Origin: Caenorhabditis remanei
Taxonomy: Eukaryota; Nematoda; Chromadorea; Rhabditida; Rhabditidae
Reading direction: 5' to 3'
Length of the DNA: 64,000 bases
Assembly (NCBI RefSeq): GCF_010183535.1
Contig: NC_071328.1
Span: 11,036,001 to 11,100,000, forward strand
Part shown: positions 11,580 to 22,762 of the stretch, in pieces
Layout of the letters: each line of letters opens with the position of its first letter
Position numbering within the stretch: the stretch's first letter is position 1
The notes under the pieces: model-generated
The model's input: the letters and a program-made list of their open reading frames with translations, nothing else
Databases searched by the model: none
What the model was told of the DNA's origin: nothing
Position numbers and translations under genes: made by a program

Positions 11580-12690
11580 ATGGTTACATTCAAAGATCAT
11601 ATTACCGGTGATTTATTAATGGAGTCTGACAATGGAAAATTCGAATTCGTCGAAGAACTTTTCTTCAAATTTCCTGGAAATTATATTGAAGTGGAGACGG
11701 CTTCAGAAGGAAGAAAAACTGTGATTGATGTGATATGGAAGTATAAATTGAAGGTTAGTCTACACTCCGTTTTTCGGTAGAATTCAGTTTTTTTAACGTG
11801 ATTATCAGTCTCAATGTTAGTTATCTTGTTTTCGGATTGAAAATGTTTAATTTGGAAAACCTAAAGCTTCATTCTTGTAGTTAGATAAAGGTGTTTCAAT
11901 AGGTTTTTGGTATACAGTCTTTCTGAATAGTTTCACTTTATAGATCTAACATGAGATTTGTCAAATGAATTTTAAAAAGATATCTTTGACGTACTGTAAC
12001 GTTTTAGGGATTACAGTAACTAACTCTCTCTTTTGACCTTTTCTAGGAAAACTCCAACACTCGGGTTACTGTACCTACAGTATCTCTACAGTAACAAAAC
12101 TTGAAAATCTATAACTTTCTGTCTAGAGAATCATATATCCTTCCAGAAATTCGACATGTGGCGAGTTGAGAAGGACATTTTCGATTTCGGAGAGAAGTTG
12201 GGAGAGCTTGTCGAGACGAAAATGTATAGAGACAAAGCAGATTTCACTTATATGATTGATTACATTTTCAATCTGAGAGCATGGTTCAGAGCTAATCGAG
12301 AAACGAAGGATATCAAGGTATTCATGGGTGAGTTGACTGAAAATCGAGATTTCTATGAGTCTATGAAGTATTTCAGGCCCATCATCAACCTACATGAATC
12401 ATGCTTACGCAAAGAATTACACTCCAGTTTTTGTTAAAGAAGAAAATGGAATTCCATTCATTTATATATTCAAAGAAACAGTTCATGCAGATGGTCTGAT
12501 TGAAGATAGAATATCGAGAATGTCTCTGAAAGAAACTGAAGATTTCCCAGGACAACCATCACAAAATACTGAAAACGTATCGGATGACGAAGATGATGAA
12601 AAGGAAGAAAAGGAGAAGAAACAATCAGAAAATATTGAGAAAAAAGAAGAGAATATTCCAGCAATGAAATCGGAAACAGCTGCCCAGTGA
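11580..12690 (+). CDS. Diverged TCTP paralogue with charged tail
   Basis: A second, strongly diverged TCTP-family protein. Exons 11580..11753, 12147..12327 and 12377..12690 encode 222 residues against 181 for TCT-1. Collinear matches to TCT-1: MVTFKDHITGDLL for MLIYKDIFTDDEL; FEFVEELFFKFPGNYIEV for MKLVDDLIYEFKGRHVV; VIDVIWKYKLKKF for IDIVLNHKLVEM; MYRDKADFTYMIDYI for NNRDKADVDAFKKKI; KVFMG for QFFIG; and a closing strand with FIYIFKE for TLLLVKE. The flexible acidic loop of TCTP (about residues 38-65) is shortened. After about residue 160 there is a tail absent from TCTP, rich in Glu, Asp and Lys (DDEDDEKEEKEKK). Intron positions differ from tct-1. Codon use is not biased like tct-1, so expression is probably low or restricted. 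Function unknown. Confidence 0.85.
11992..12095. repeat. Inverted TACAGTAAC/GTTACTGTA repeats in intron 1
   Basis: Within intron 1 of the TCTP-like gene: TACTGTAAC (11992..12000), TTACAGTAAC (12011..12020), GTTACTGTA (12065..12073) and TACAGTAAC (12087..12095). This mirrored short unit recurs elsewhere (for example near 31311) and resembles worm MITE remnants. It explains part of the larger size of this 393-nt intron. Confidence 0.45.
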
Positions 12691-13508
12691 CTCATTTATT
12701 TCCAGTGATGCCATTTTCTAGCCATATCAATTTAATTGTACATTGTAGTGTTTCGTTAATAAAGTGCTTTTTAGAAATACATTTTCAGTTTCTGCACAAA
12801 ATTGTAATATTTAAAAGTTAATATGAATCTGGTTTGACATGCCATACATTCTGAATGTCCATCTCTACATTTGATCATCTGAATATAGAAATGAGGTCAC
12901 CAGAAATATGCTAGTGGAATGAGAAAAGCTGGTGATGTCATCTCAAATGACTAGACATCTAATTCAAATAGTTTTTTAAAAAACATTTATTTTTCCGATT
13001 TTGATCAAAAAGAAGAGTAGAGTGAGAGATAGTAGAATCCGATCATGCATCAATAGCTGACTTCAAAGGTGATATCTTCCTACTTCAGTAGTGTGCCAAG
13101 GTGTCATATAAGATAAGAAATATGACTGAAAGTCTCAAAAACGAATGTAGTGTCTATTCCAATAGACGTATTGGAGATGTGGGGCCTCCGAACTTTCTGT
13201 GAACCGAATTTTTAACAAATTTAAAATTTTCGTTCCGATATGAAATTTGATAGTGTCTGTCGAAAAATTTATCTCATGGCGATTAGGTTTTCAAGCAAAG
13301 TTGAGTTGTTTTTTTCCAGTGTTTTAATAATAGATGCAAATCAAGTTTTTCTCGATATTTCGTTCCGAAGATTACATGCTTTCTCTGAACTCCCTACTCG
13401 ACACTTCAAAAGTATTCATACCGTAAAATAACTCAAAGTATTTTGTACAATCATTTATGGCAAACGGAATTCACGAGTACTCTGAAATGTATAGAATATC
13501 AAATGGAT
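12691..13508. other. Convergent 3' region, no gene seen
   Basis: Lies between the stop codons of the TCTP-like gene and hsp-12.1. An AATAAA near 12759 serves the former. A 63-codon frame at 13240..13431 has no support. Confidence 0.5.
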
Positions 13509-13899
13509 CTAGATCTTCTTTGCAGTGATAGTAAGAACTCCGGCTGAATTGAGATGAGACTTCACAGTTGATGGATCGACGTCATCCGGAAGTTTGTAGG
13601 TACGATGAATCTCCCGGTTGACAACTCCGTATTCGGTTTGACGATCCTGTAAAATAATCTAATTTCACAAAATAAAAGAAGATGAGGCTTAGAAAAGTAA
13701 GACTTACCTCATGTCTCAAATGAATAATAATTTCCAGTCCATTGACCTTCACATCAATATCACTTGGTCCGAAGAATCCAGCATCGAGTCCAACTTCGAA
13801 CTTCTCCGAAGTGTTTGTTACTTTCACAACTCCGTCATGATGTTGGAGTGGCCAATCCCAAGAAGCAGCAGAATCAGTGGTGATTGGAATTGTATGCAT
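13509..13899 (-). CDS. hsp-12.1: Small heat-shock protein HSP-12 family
   Basis: Minimal alpha-crystallin-domain chaperone. Minus-strand exons 13899..13708 and 13646..13509 encode 109 residues, matching the very short HSP-12 class with almost no N- or C-terminal extension. The start is [10 protein letters not shown], then [30 protein letters not shown], and the domain closes with [36 protein letters not shown] acceptor immediately precedes the ATG (ag at 13901..13902), suggesting trans-splicing. HSP-12 proteins are reported not to be strongly heat-induced. I see one TTCGAGAA half-pair (14098..14105) upstream but no full heat-shock element array. Divergent from lst-1 across a long intergenic region. 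Confidence 0.93.
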
Positions 13900-16800
13900 T
13901 CTGAAACTCGGATAATTCGTTTTCAGAAGGAAAGTAGTTTCAGAATAAATAGGCAAAAAGAGTCAGAGAACGGAACAGATCTAAAAAGTTGCAAAAGTAT
14001 ACTCTCTTTCTCTCATCGAACATAAAGTCCATACGGAAGAGCAACAGAGCAAAGCAAAACGAAAAAGAAAGAAGAGAATGAATGGGTGTAAAGTGTGTTC
14101 GAGAAACGAGAGAGACGGGGTAGAAGGTTTACTACAAAGTGTAATATTATTTGATCTCGATCACAAGAACTCTCCGGGTGAGCGAGAAGGAGTGTGATAA
14201 AGTGCACAATAACGATAAAGTAAATTGAAAGTTTGAAGATGAGTGAGATGGGTGGACGGGAAGGTCCAAATATTTTGATAAATAAGTGGATCAGGTCGCG
14301 GAAGGGCGAATTCTTTTCTTGTCGCAGAAACTATCTGAAGAAGGGAATTGGTTTGAACTTCGTCTGTTATTAGGTCCGAAGATCTCAACAATGTCAAAAC
14401 AATATCTGACTTTCATGTGACAAAGTTCAGATATTGGAGAACCACCCATGTCAGAAATTTAATTCAAGATCAATGTCTTCTAGAATTCCAGACAAAAAGT
14501 TGTGAGCTGATTAAAAGGAAATGGTCCGTGAGATGATCAAGATATGACCGAATTCTTTAACAATGCAGAAAAATAAATATATTAACTGTTTCCTTTTTAG
14601 GCACCTGGATTTCATTTGATTATTTTCAGATGAGGAAGAATGGCAAGCAAAATGACAGATAGTGAATAGGACAGTGAAATACGCGTAATTTTGAGTATTC
14701 TGGTCAAGCTGATATGGATGAAGAATAGATGCCATCGAGACTTTCAATATCTTTTCAAGTTTCCGGAAAATTGACCTACAAGGAGTTTTGACTGAAAAAA
14801 AAATCAGGTTTCGTCTAAAAACTCGTGTCTAAACCTCGTTTTGCAGCTGAGAACGTTTCCAGCAAGTTCCAACAATTTGATATAATTATATAATTTCCAA
14901 ACTTTTACAGAGTTCTCATTTCCCATAATTGGAGATTCGTGTTGATCTCTTTTCCCAAAAACATTATCTGACAGGAACCAGGTGCCCCGTACATTCCCAA
15001 AAATACCAGTCCACACCACATAATTATCTCCTATTTACTCATCCTCTGTTCGTTTTTGTATGTTCTCGTCTGCCCGAGACCATGAAATCGTATACCATAT
15101 TATTATGTTTCTACGACGACACTCATTTGATGATTCACCATCCCAAATGATTAATAATTGACTCATCTCTATTTCCAATAATTTCAAAATACCATTTTTC
15201 CCTTTTCCCCCCGTAACTGTCAAGTATACTATTTGTATTCATTTATATATAAGTTGTCTGGTCAAAAGAAAAACTGCAAAACAAACATTAAATGTATTAT
15301 ACGATCCCCCTTTCCATCCACAATTTGATTTCACAAAACGACCATCAAAACCGTTTCACTGAATCTCTTTTTTCTTCTGTAAACACTTTTTTCTCGTTTT
15401 TTCGGGAAGGAATCATTTGATGTGGGGGAGGAAAAGAAAAATATATTTCAGCCAGAGTTCCCAACTTGTATATTTTTATTTCGAACAAAAATCTATTCCG
15501 CTCAATCGTTTCTTTCTCTCGAAGCGGAAGAAAAGAAGATTGTGCCTGGGAAGTTTATGCTTATTGATTTCTGGGTTCAGTTATCAACTTGAGACTTATT
15601 GCCATGGAAACGACGTCCTCAAATACCTTGTTTGTCATCTTTTTCTTCAAAATCTGTCAACAAGTGAAAAAGAAAAAAGAGGAGAAGTATTCAGTTTATA
15701 GCGATATTTCTAAAATGGACTACTAATCTAAACTGAAAATCAAACTTGAAATGCTTTAAATGCCTTTTTCAATCATTCGAATTATTTTTAAATCTGGTTA
15801 CTGTAGTTTTGACGGGAGGATGTCATCCGTATCCTCTAATGACAGACAATTAGAGAAATTTTTGGCTCAGTCGATTAGCATTTTGTTCCCACTCTCGTTT
15901 GGGTTGGACTCCTCTCGATGTTTTTTGAGTTCTCTTTTTCGAGTATGACTGACTTGGAAGATGGGTTACTGTAGACGAATTCACATCTAGAGTATTGATC
16001 TTTTTAGATTAGGAAAATTTGAATCTTTTCGATGATAATTTCAAAACCAAGTAACATGTTATCATCTAATCATCATATCGTCATTTCCCGATTCACAAAT
16101 TCCGGATGCGTAATCCCATTTTCAAAACTTATCACTTTCTCGAATCTATTCTTCATAATAACAATAATTCGCTGCGATTCAATGTTCCCTTTCCTTTCTC
16201 TCTTTTTCTCTCATTAGTCTCAACTAAATGTTGCTTTTACCGCGCAAGTGTACGTAGTGACACGTCTTTCTCTCTCCCGTCTCCCCGAGGTCACCACGCT
16301 ATGGCTCGAGGTGTCCGTTGTCTGTCCTTATGAAGGAAGAGAAGGGAAGAGACAAATAATATATATCACACACAAGAGAAGAGTATATGCAGATACGATG
16401 CGCGAGAAAAAGAAGAAGAACACTGTCTTCTGTGTGCTGACCTCTCTCTCTATCTCTCACTCTCTTGTCCTTTTTTCTGCTCGTTGTGGTGAGTCGTGGC
16501 AGGGCAGCAAACAGAACCATAACGGGTAAAGAAATGGAGAAGAAGAAGAAAAAAGTGGAGGCGGGTGTTCTGTTTGATGATTCATTTCTTCGTTTTCTTC
16601 TTGTTTCCATCCCGTTAAATCTTCACAGTTTACGTAACTTTATCGTTTCATTTACCCCCCGCGATTACTCCAATTCGTTTCCGTTTTCATGGTTTTTTAT
16701 AACCTCCAGAAGACTTTTCTCTCTACTTCATTGATAAGAGCAATCTGATTTTTTCTTGAAGAAACTCATACAGTTTGACTTTTCATGACAACGGAAATGA

Positions 16801-17860
16801 ATCCAAATAGTTTTGCTCGTGCTGCAAAATTGAAGACAAGTAAGCTACTCAAGTTACAGTAATTCCTGTGAATTCCTCGAGCTCTCCCCCATCCCAACTG
16901 CACCAAACAAATTAGTTCCAATCTATGTTCTTTTCTCTTCTTTTTCTACAGTTCCATCTCATCGCATTGCTCAAATTGTTTACGTCTTTCGTAGAGAGTT
17001 TAAGCGGCACATGACAGGTTTTTGTGTGTGTACAATATAGAAGTAACTCTAAACATCGCAAGAGGTTAGATGTGTATTTTAGATTCCATGTGTTCTTTTA
17101 TTAGTGAAGTTTCGTTTTTTTGTCGGTGCTTTTCATCTGATCAACCAGATGATAAGAGAGAAATTCTCAGGAGAATAGGAACACAGAGAACATTCTAGTC
17201 TCCATGTAGACACATGTTCAAATACATATCGAATCAAAAAAGATAAGGGGAATTCGACCTACTTTGCACTTGGTTACACTTTTAATACTTTCCGTTTCAA
17301 ACTACTGACGACATAATTTGTTTCTGAAGAATTTCGATTAATCGGTTTATTACTTGCAACGTAATTATGTTCGCCTCGTTCTCGTCTTTCACTTTTCGTT
17401 TTATTCAAACATAAAACTTATCAATATTCTTGATTTTTGAAACTGATGCTTTCTTCTTTTTCTCCTTCTAACGACGCTTTCAATGTGACAAATGACTATC
17501 GGATGATGAGTCATTCCGTTAGTTTTCCAATTCTGTTTTTCCCTAAACGAGGCCTCTCCTATTCATCTTGTACCTGCCGTTTGTGACCACCGTCGTAGTT
17601 TTTATCGTTTCATTTAGTCAATCTAATTACTCTCATCTTTCTTTTTTATTTCTCCCTCATCTTATTCTTCTCAATGAGATTAGTTCCGATTAGGGTGTTC
17701 AAAGAAATACTTCTTATTAGTTTCATATTGCACTTTCTTCGTTGTATGATAATTTAGTTGATTTCTGCTTGAATTCCAATTTAGAATAAGAAAATTCAGC
17801 AAAAATTTCATTCTCATAAATCGAAACTTGAATACGGTAATAAAAATTATACATTTTAAA

Positions 17861-17874
17861 TTCGCGCCAAAAAA
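17861..17874 (-). promoter_or_regulatory. E2F-like site in lst-1 promoter
   Basis: TTCGCGCCAAAAAA, reverse complement TTTTTTGGCGCGAA, fits the E2F consensus TTTSGCGC. It sits about 170 bp before the lst-1 ATG and close to the LAG-1 pair. Binding by EFL-1/DPL-1 is inferred only. Confidence 0.4.
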
Positions 17875-17901
17875 GGTTCACCCGCCGCGCTCTATTGTAC
17901 T

Positions 17902-17908
17902 TTCCCAC
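17902..17908 (-). promoter_or_regulatory. LAG-1 (CSL) binding site 1
   Basis: TTCCCAC is the reverse complement of GTGGGAA, a canonical RTGGGAA site. It lies 141 bp upstream of the lst-1 start. lst-1 is an established direct target of GLP-1/LIN-12 Notch signalling in C. elegans, so placement is meaningful. Confidence 0.7.
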
Positions 17909-17942
17909 GCTCACCGGTAAAAGCCGTGAGAAAAGTAGCATT

Positions 17943-17949
17943 TTCCCAC
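17943..17949 (-). promoter_or_regulatory. LAG-1 (CSL) binding site 2
   Basis: Second TTCCCAC in the same orientation, 41 bp from the first and with the same flank (TTTCCCACGC in both). The pairing and shared flank make chance less likely than for an isolated heptamer. Confidence 0.7.
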
Positions 17950-18042
17950 GCATGTTTTGCTGTGAAAATCCACAATTAGCCGGCGCCATGATGTTTCTAC
18001 TCATTCCGATATTATTTGACAATTGGAAGTGCGCGCGAGACA

Positions 18043-19576
18043 ATGTCTTCGACTTTCTTTCCCCTTCAACACCATCAAGTGAGTCTTTTTCTTCTTTTTT
18101 CATGAATCATCTCTATCTATATCCTACTATTATCGAATCAAGTTCAATCCATAACTTTCAATTCTGAATTCTATCCCAATCTCGATCGATCATCTTTTTT
18201 ATTTTCTATTCTGGTTTTCATGACGTACAATTTCAGGAACTCCAGTGTTCGTGCAACAACGATAGCAAGAGCTATTTCAAGCCGCAACGAGAGGTTCCCA
18301 AGCAAGTGAGTTGGCAAAATAGTTTATCGGAGTTTTTAAAAAAGAACATTAATGAATTTCGAGAATACGTTTGGTTGTCGAGAATACAACATGTAAACAA
18401 GTGATTTATGATTCATTCGAAATTGCTGCAAACTGAAAAATTATCCTTCTCTCAAAGGCTTAGCTATTTTAATTTGCAGTTAAAAAAGCAATTTTTATGT
18501 TAAATATCTGTTTGAAGTTCGACAGTCAATTTTGATCCGTGTTTATCCGATTTAACTAATCGGAAATCATTTCTTTCAGCTGCTCCAACTCCGCTCTCAA
18601 GTCAAACCACTGATTCCACGCGATCGCCAATCCAATCTGTGGAACCATCGTTCGGGACGTGTTGCAATCAACCGCTCGCCGTCTCCACAACCGCGTACTA
18701 ATCATACGCAAAAACTCCATCTGGCTTATATCGAAAAGGACAAGAGAGTTATTCCAATGATTCCTCAACATCACCAGTATACTGCTTTCGATCGTCCAGT
18801 TCAGTATCAGTCTCGAAAGATGACTTTTAGCGGACCACCATTGATGAGAACCCCATCATCTGGATTCTCGTCAGCTTCGTCATCGGAGAACATGCTTTCT
18901 GGATTGTCATTGTGTGACAACGAACATCAAAAAGTCCAAGAAATCATGGATCCATCTGTGGAAGTCGATTTGGATATGTTCTTGTTACCCGATGCTCGGT
19001 ACAAGCAGCCAGTTCAACCATCTGCCAGCACTTCACGTGGTAACTTGAGTCAGATCAGCGGACAAAGTCAGATTGGGGGATCAATGAGACATATCGCTCC
19101 TTCAAAAAGTGCGATGCCGGTAAGTTTAATTCAGAATTTCTTTTATTGAAATCTAAACGGAAAACTTTCAGTCTTCATTTGCTGACTACTCGTATGCCAA
19201 CGTGAAACGATCAAATGGATACACCGACTATATGCCGACGACGTACAGTGCTAACACTGTCTCTCAACCATCCACGTCTTCAGTTCCAATTTCACCACGA
19301 AGCTGTGTCCGTTGCCAGTTTTGCTGGGAGTCGTATGTCAAGCTCTGTCAGAGAGTTACCAGTCTCGAACCACTTGTGTCTTGTGATGGACCATGGCATT
19401 GGCATAACCTTTATGATGCTCAGGGACGAGTCTCGTAAGTGATTTTAAACTGATCAGAAAGAATTATCTTCTATTTTTCACTTTTCAGCTGCCCTCGACT
19501 TTGGTTCACTCAACTTGATCGTGCTGGATCTGACATGCTGCAACAGATGGCCAACTTCCGAAAAGCTGCATTCTAA
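18043..19576 (+). CDS. lst-1: LST-1, Nanos-like germline stem-cell regulator
   Basis: Partner of FBF PUF proteins that keeps germline stem cells undifferentiated; cytoplasmic RNA regulator. Five exons (18043..18078, 18237..18305, 18580..19119, 19172..19434, 19489..19576) encode 331 residues, close to the C. elegans length. The N-terminal half is disordered and holds two PUF-interaction KxxL motifs, KQLL at 34-37 (across the exon 2/3 junction) and KLHL at 80-83. The C-terminal Nanos-like zinc finger begins about residue 260 (CVRCQFC) and includes CDGPWHWHNL and a final CPRLWF. Exon 1 has only 12 codons. The start was chosen because it is the only upstream ATG with a phase-0 donor (CAA/GTGAGT) joining the in-frame exon 2, which has no ATG. 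Two LAG-1 sites lie within 141 bp upstream. Confidence 0.93.
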
Positions 19577-20314
19577 AATGCATTATTGTTTTCTTTTTTT
19601 GCATACATAACTACCCGTAACTTAACTTCTTGATTGTTTTTTCTCCCCCATCATCCTTAAATGCGGTTCTCTTTCATGATTCTTGTGCTGACGAATACGG
19701 GCATTCCGTTGGAGCTTTTCCTCCCACATCTTATTAATTTTTTGTAAGCGCTGAAGAAAACTAGATTTCTGAGGCCTTTATATTATTGCCACATCTTTAT
19801 CTATGTTTTTCTAGCTTACTTCCAACCCAGTTCAATTTTCCCACCCACCCTTTAATAATACATAATCAATTGTGTGAACTATGAGTTCTACCCATATCCC
19901 CTGCCTTTCTCCATGTGCTTTTCAAATATAATGGGCTGTTCTCCGATAAAAATTGAGAGATGTCAAATATTTGCATTTTACAAAGATCTTGAAACAAAAA
20001 GTATATAATTAAGAATATGTATAGCAAAGAATAATGATAATGCTCGTGAATTAGAAGTTTCCTTATGAAAGATGGCTTGAGGCTATTATGTTTCATGATG
20101 AAAAGAGTTAGTTGATGTATAGTAGAACATGTTGCCACAAAAATTTCGGAGCACCCGAGACTTGAGGAGCTCCAAGAGTCTGTGTGTGTAATATTTGCCG
20201 TGATTACACTCATCCCATCCGCCATCTCTCCCAACAGCTTTTCTCCTCCTTTTCTCTTTTCTTCTCGAAGAATCTACTATTCTACACCTTTTTCGAACAT
20301 TTTAACTATTGAAA
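19577..20314. other. lst-1 3' region and set-18 promoter
   Basis: The long 3' flank of lst-1 probably includes its UTR; I see no gene. A minus-strand 122-codon frame (19866..20234) lacks recognisable content and is probably chance. The pyrimidine-rich block at 20230-20290 precedes the set-18 start. Confidence 0.45.
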
Positions 20315-22762
20315 ATGGCTGTTAAAAAGAATAAAAATGTTCCAAAAAGTGTTCCAAAAGAGGAGGATCCATTAGTTCAGAAAGATGATATTTCGTCGAT
20401 TCATGCTAGAATTAAGGTAATTTTCTATCTATTTCAGAATCTTGATTTCATTTTTTCAGATCTTCGAGACCCCGTTCGCCACTCAAGTATCGAACCCAAA
20501 AGTCAATGAATTCTGTGCAAACTGTATGCGTGGACCGGCTCCCGGAGAGAAACTTCTTCGATGCGGAGGGTAAATTCAAATTCCAATAGTTATTTCTAGA
20601 TATTTAAATAATCTGGATTCAGTAATCAATGCAATTTTCCAGATGCAACTTCTCGATGTACTGTAGTAAAGAATGTCAAGCAACAGCCTGGTTGGTACAT
20701 AAACCAGAATGTAGACGACTGAAAGCGGTTCGTTTTATTTTTTGATTAGAAAAAGAAAGAAGAAGAATTAATTTGTAGAATTTCCCGAATCTTCCACTCA
20801 CTGAAGTCTTGTTTCTCTCAAAAATTATTGATCGAATCCAATTTCTTGAGAAGAATGGAGACAAATTGGGAGTTGAATCAGCAAGAAAATTCTCGAGTTT
20901 AGTAGATCACAAAGTTGATATCAGGTGAGAAATACGAATGATGAGCTCGATTAATTCATTTATTTTAATTTCAGAGAAGACGAAGAAAAGATGAAACATT
21001 TCGAGAAAGTGTTCACCAAGATGGGACTATTCCGAGGAGATGAAATGATTGAAAAGGGGCAATTCTTCGATGTTTTCTGCAAAGCTTCCATCAATTCTCA
21101 CAGTATCCATACAAATGCTGGAAATGAAGTTGGAATGGCTCTGGATTTGGGTGTCTCGATGTATAATCACTCGTGTCGTCCAACTTGTTCAATGGTTTTC
21201 GATGGATACCGTGTTTGTCTTCGTCCTCTTGTTCCAGGAGTTGATGCTGAAAGTACTGAACAAGCATTCATCTCGTATATTGATGTGGGAAGAAGTAAAT
21301 ATGTGAGAAGGAAGGATTTGAAGTCAAGATGGTATTTCGATTGTGAGTGTACTAGATGTATGGATCCGGAAGATGATGCTTTGACTGCAATTCGATGTGC
21401 AAATCCAGCATGTGATGCCCCGGTTGTGAGTTTTACGGATGGGAGGGAAAACTCTATAACTATATAAAATTCTGAATTTCAGCTGACATCTGAAACCGAG
21501 GAACCAATGAACATTGCATGTGACAAATGCAAAACGATTATTGAAGAGAATGATGTGAAAAAAGCTCAAGAGTTCATGAAAAGTCTTCCAGCATCATTTG
21601 ACCCACAGTGCCCAGCTGACATTGTAAGTTGATTTGGGACAGTTAGGTTTTATTGGACTTTCAGCATAGATAATCTTTAGAAGAAATTGAATTTTCGGTT
21701 TTTCTTTATTTTTGGTATTTTAAAAAAGATTTAAGGTTATTTTTCATTTGGATATCTATAGATTATTGTTTCACTTGGGATGTATTTCCATTTTAATCAG
21801 ACCCTTTTTATTCAGGAAACTCTGCCAAACAAGGTTTGTTTGTTGAGTTGAACAGGCGTTTGTTCTTTTTCGGACACTTCTCCTGTTCTCTTTTCCCTGT
21901 TTTCCTCTTTTTCGCTCTCCCAATACACCACTTTTTCCCCGTCTCTCCTCGACCTTCCAACACTTTTCGTTCTCCTTGTTTCCCTATTCCTCTCTTCTCC
22001 TGCGTCAGACGCCCGGATTTATATCCCGCGACTTCCAAGTAAATTCGGCGCATCGGTGGTTCAGTGGTAGAATGCTCGCCTGCCACGCGGGCGGCCCGGG
22101 TTCGATTCCCGGTCGATGCAATTCTTTTTGGTTTTATTTGTTTCGAATCTACTCCTTAAGCACATCATTCCTATTTTCCCAGCTTCATAGGGCTTCATTT
22201 CGAAACAGAAAATGTTTTTTTCCAGCTACAAGACCTCCTCTCCAAAGCCGAAGTAGTGTTGCATCCATCAAATGTATACGTGGCAAGACTTCGAACAGCT
22301 CTTTTCCATGTCACCGGACAGCTCACAATGGATAATTTATCAACAATGCATACTCAAATCTACAATAACTACAAGTTGTGCTTCCCGAAAGCAGATCGTC
22401 ATGTTGGATTCCAACTTCTTCATATCGTTAAAGCATTGATTGAAAAGGACGAGAGAGATGAAGCGATGCCATATGCATTCGACGCAATGAATATTTTCGA
22501 AGTCTGCTTTGGATTGGATCATCCATATTACTTGCAGACATTGGCCTTATGGACTTATTTGGAGAAAAAGGTATCTAATAGCCTCTTATGAAATTTCGAT
22601 TTCACTCTAAATTTTCAGCTTCCAAAAACCAAAGAAGAGCTCGTTCAGCTGACTAATTTCTCTGACAATCGCCCGATTGACATTGTTTCTCTTCTGAAAA
22701 GAGCAAACATGCTTCCTCCACCACCATATGCTGCTGCATCATCCGTTCAACCAGTTCAATAA
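20315..22762 (+). CDS. set-18: SMYD-type SET/MYND lysine methyltransferase
   Basis: Member of the SMYD family of protein lysine methyltransferases, the SET-14/SET-18 type in worms. Eight exons (20315..20416, 20460..20569, 20643..20727, 20779..20924, 20975..21425, 21483..21623, 22226..22570, 22619..22762) encode 507 residues. The MYND finger spans residues 53-94 ([19 protein letters not shown]90, C94) inside a split SET domain. The SET core has [19 protein letters not shown], and the post-SET cysteines are FDCECTRC. The C-terminal third is the helical SMYD repeat region. Intron 6 (602 nt) contains a tRNA-Gly and a possible 18-nt exon at 21815..21832 (ETLPNK) with good splice sites and matching phase; I left it out. 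AATAAA at 22825..22830 precedes the next gene closely. Confidence 0.92.
22050..22120 (+). tRNA. tRNA-Gly(GCC)
   Basis: 71-nt cloverleaf: acceptor stem GCATCGG paired with TCGATGC plus discriminator A; D arm GTGGTTCAGTGGTAGAAT; anticodon stem CTCGC/GCGGG with loop CTGCCAC, anticodon GCC; T arm with GGTTCGATTCC. A CTTTTT run directly downstream can end Pol III transcription. It lies on the same strand inside set-18 intron 6, so it has its own internal promoter. Confidence 0.97.

Larger units (their letters stand above)
13900..18042. promoter_or_regulatory. 4.1-kb divergent hsp-12.1 / lst-1 regulatory region
   Basis: No convincing gene. The short frames here (for example 14161..14397 minus, 16248..16529 plus, 17723..18103 minus) are low-complexity or antisense. 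Pyrimidine-rich with GAGA/TCTC stretches at 16.2-16.6 kb. Single LAG-1-type matches occur at 15886..15892 (TTCCCAC) and 14920..14926 (TTCCCAT). A possible short exon at 16785 (starts MTTEMNPNSF, donor GTAAGC) cannot be joined in frame to lst-1. The size suggests a complex enhancer region. Confidence 0.5.

Noticed and set aside
14098..14105. Heat-shock-element-like TTCGAGAA upstream of hsp-12.1
   Set aside because: Only two units in one place; a functional element usually needs at least three alternating nGAAn units.
14013..15223. Several minus-strand frames of 62-78 codons upstream of hsp-12.1
   Set aside because: Short, overlapping, without splice logic or coding bias; better read as non-coding.
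16785..16840. Possible first exon of lst-1 (MTTEMNPNSFARAAKLKT, then GTAAGC)
   Set aside because: Its donor is phase 1. Joining it to the exon at 18237 gives a stop within ten codons, and no acceptor puts it in frame with the ATG at 18043.
17723..18103. 126-codon minus-strand frame over the lst-1 promoter
   Set aside because: Overlaps the LAG-1/E2F elements and the first lst-1 exon antisense; no family features.
19866..20234. 122-codon minus-strand frame 3' of lst-1
   Set aside because: No recognisable domain, ends in low-complexity sequence, and probably lies in the lst-1 3' UTR region.
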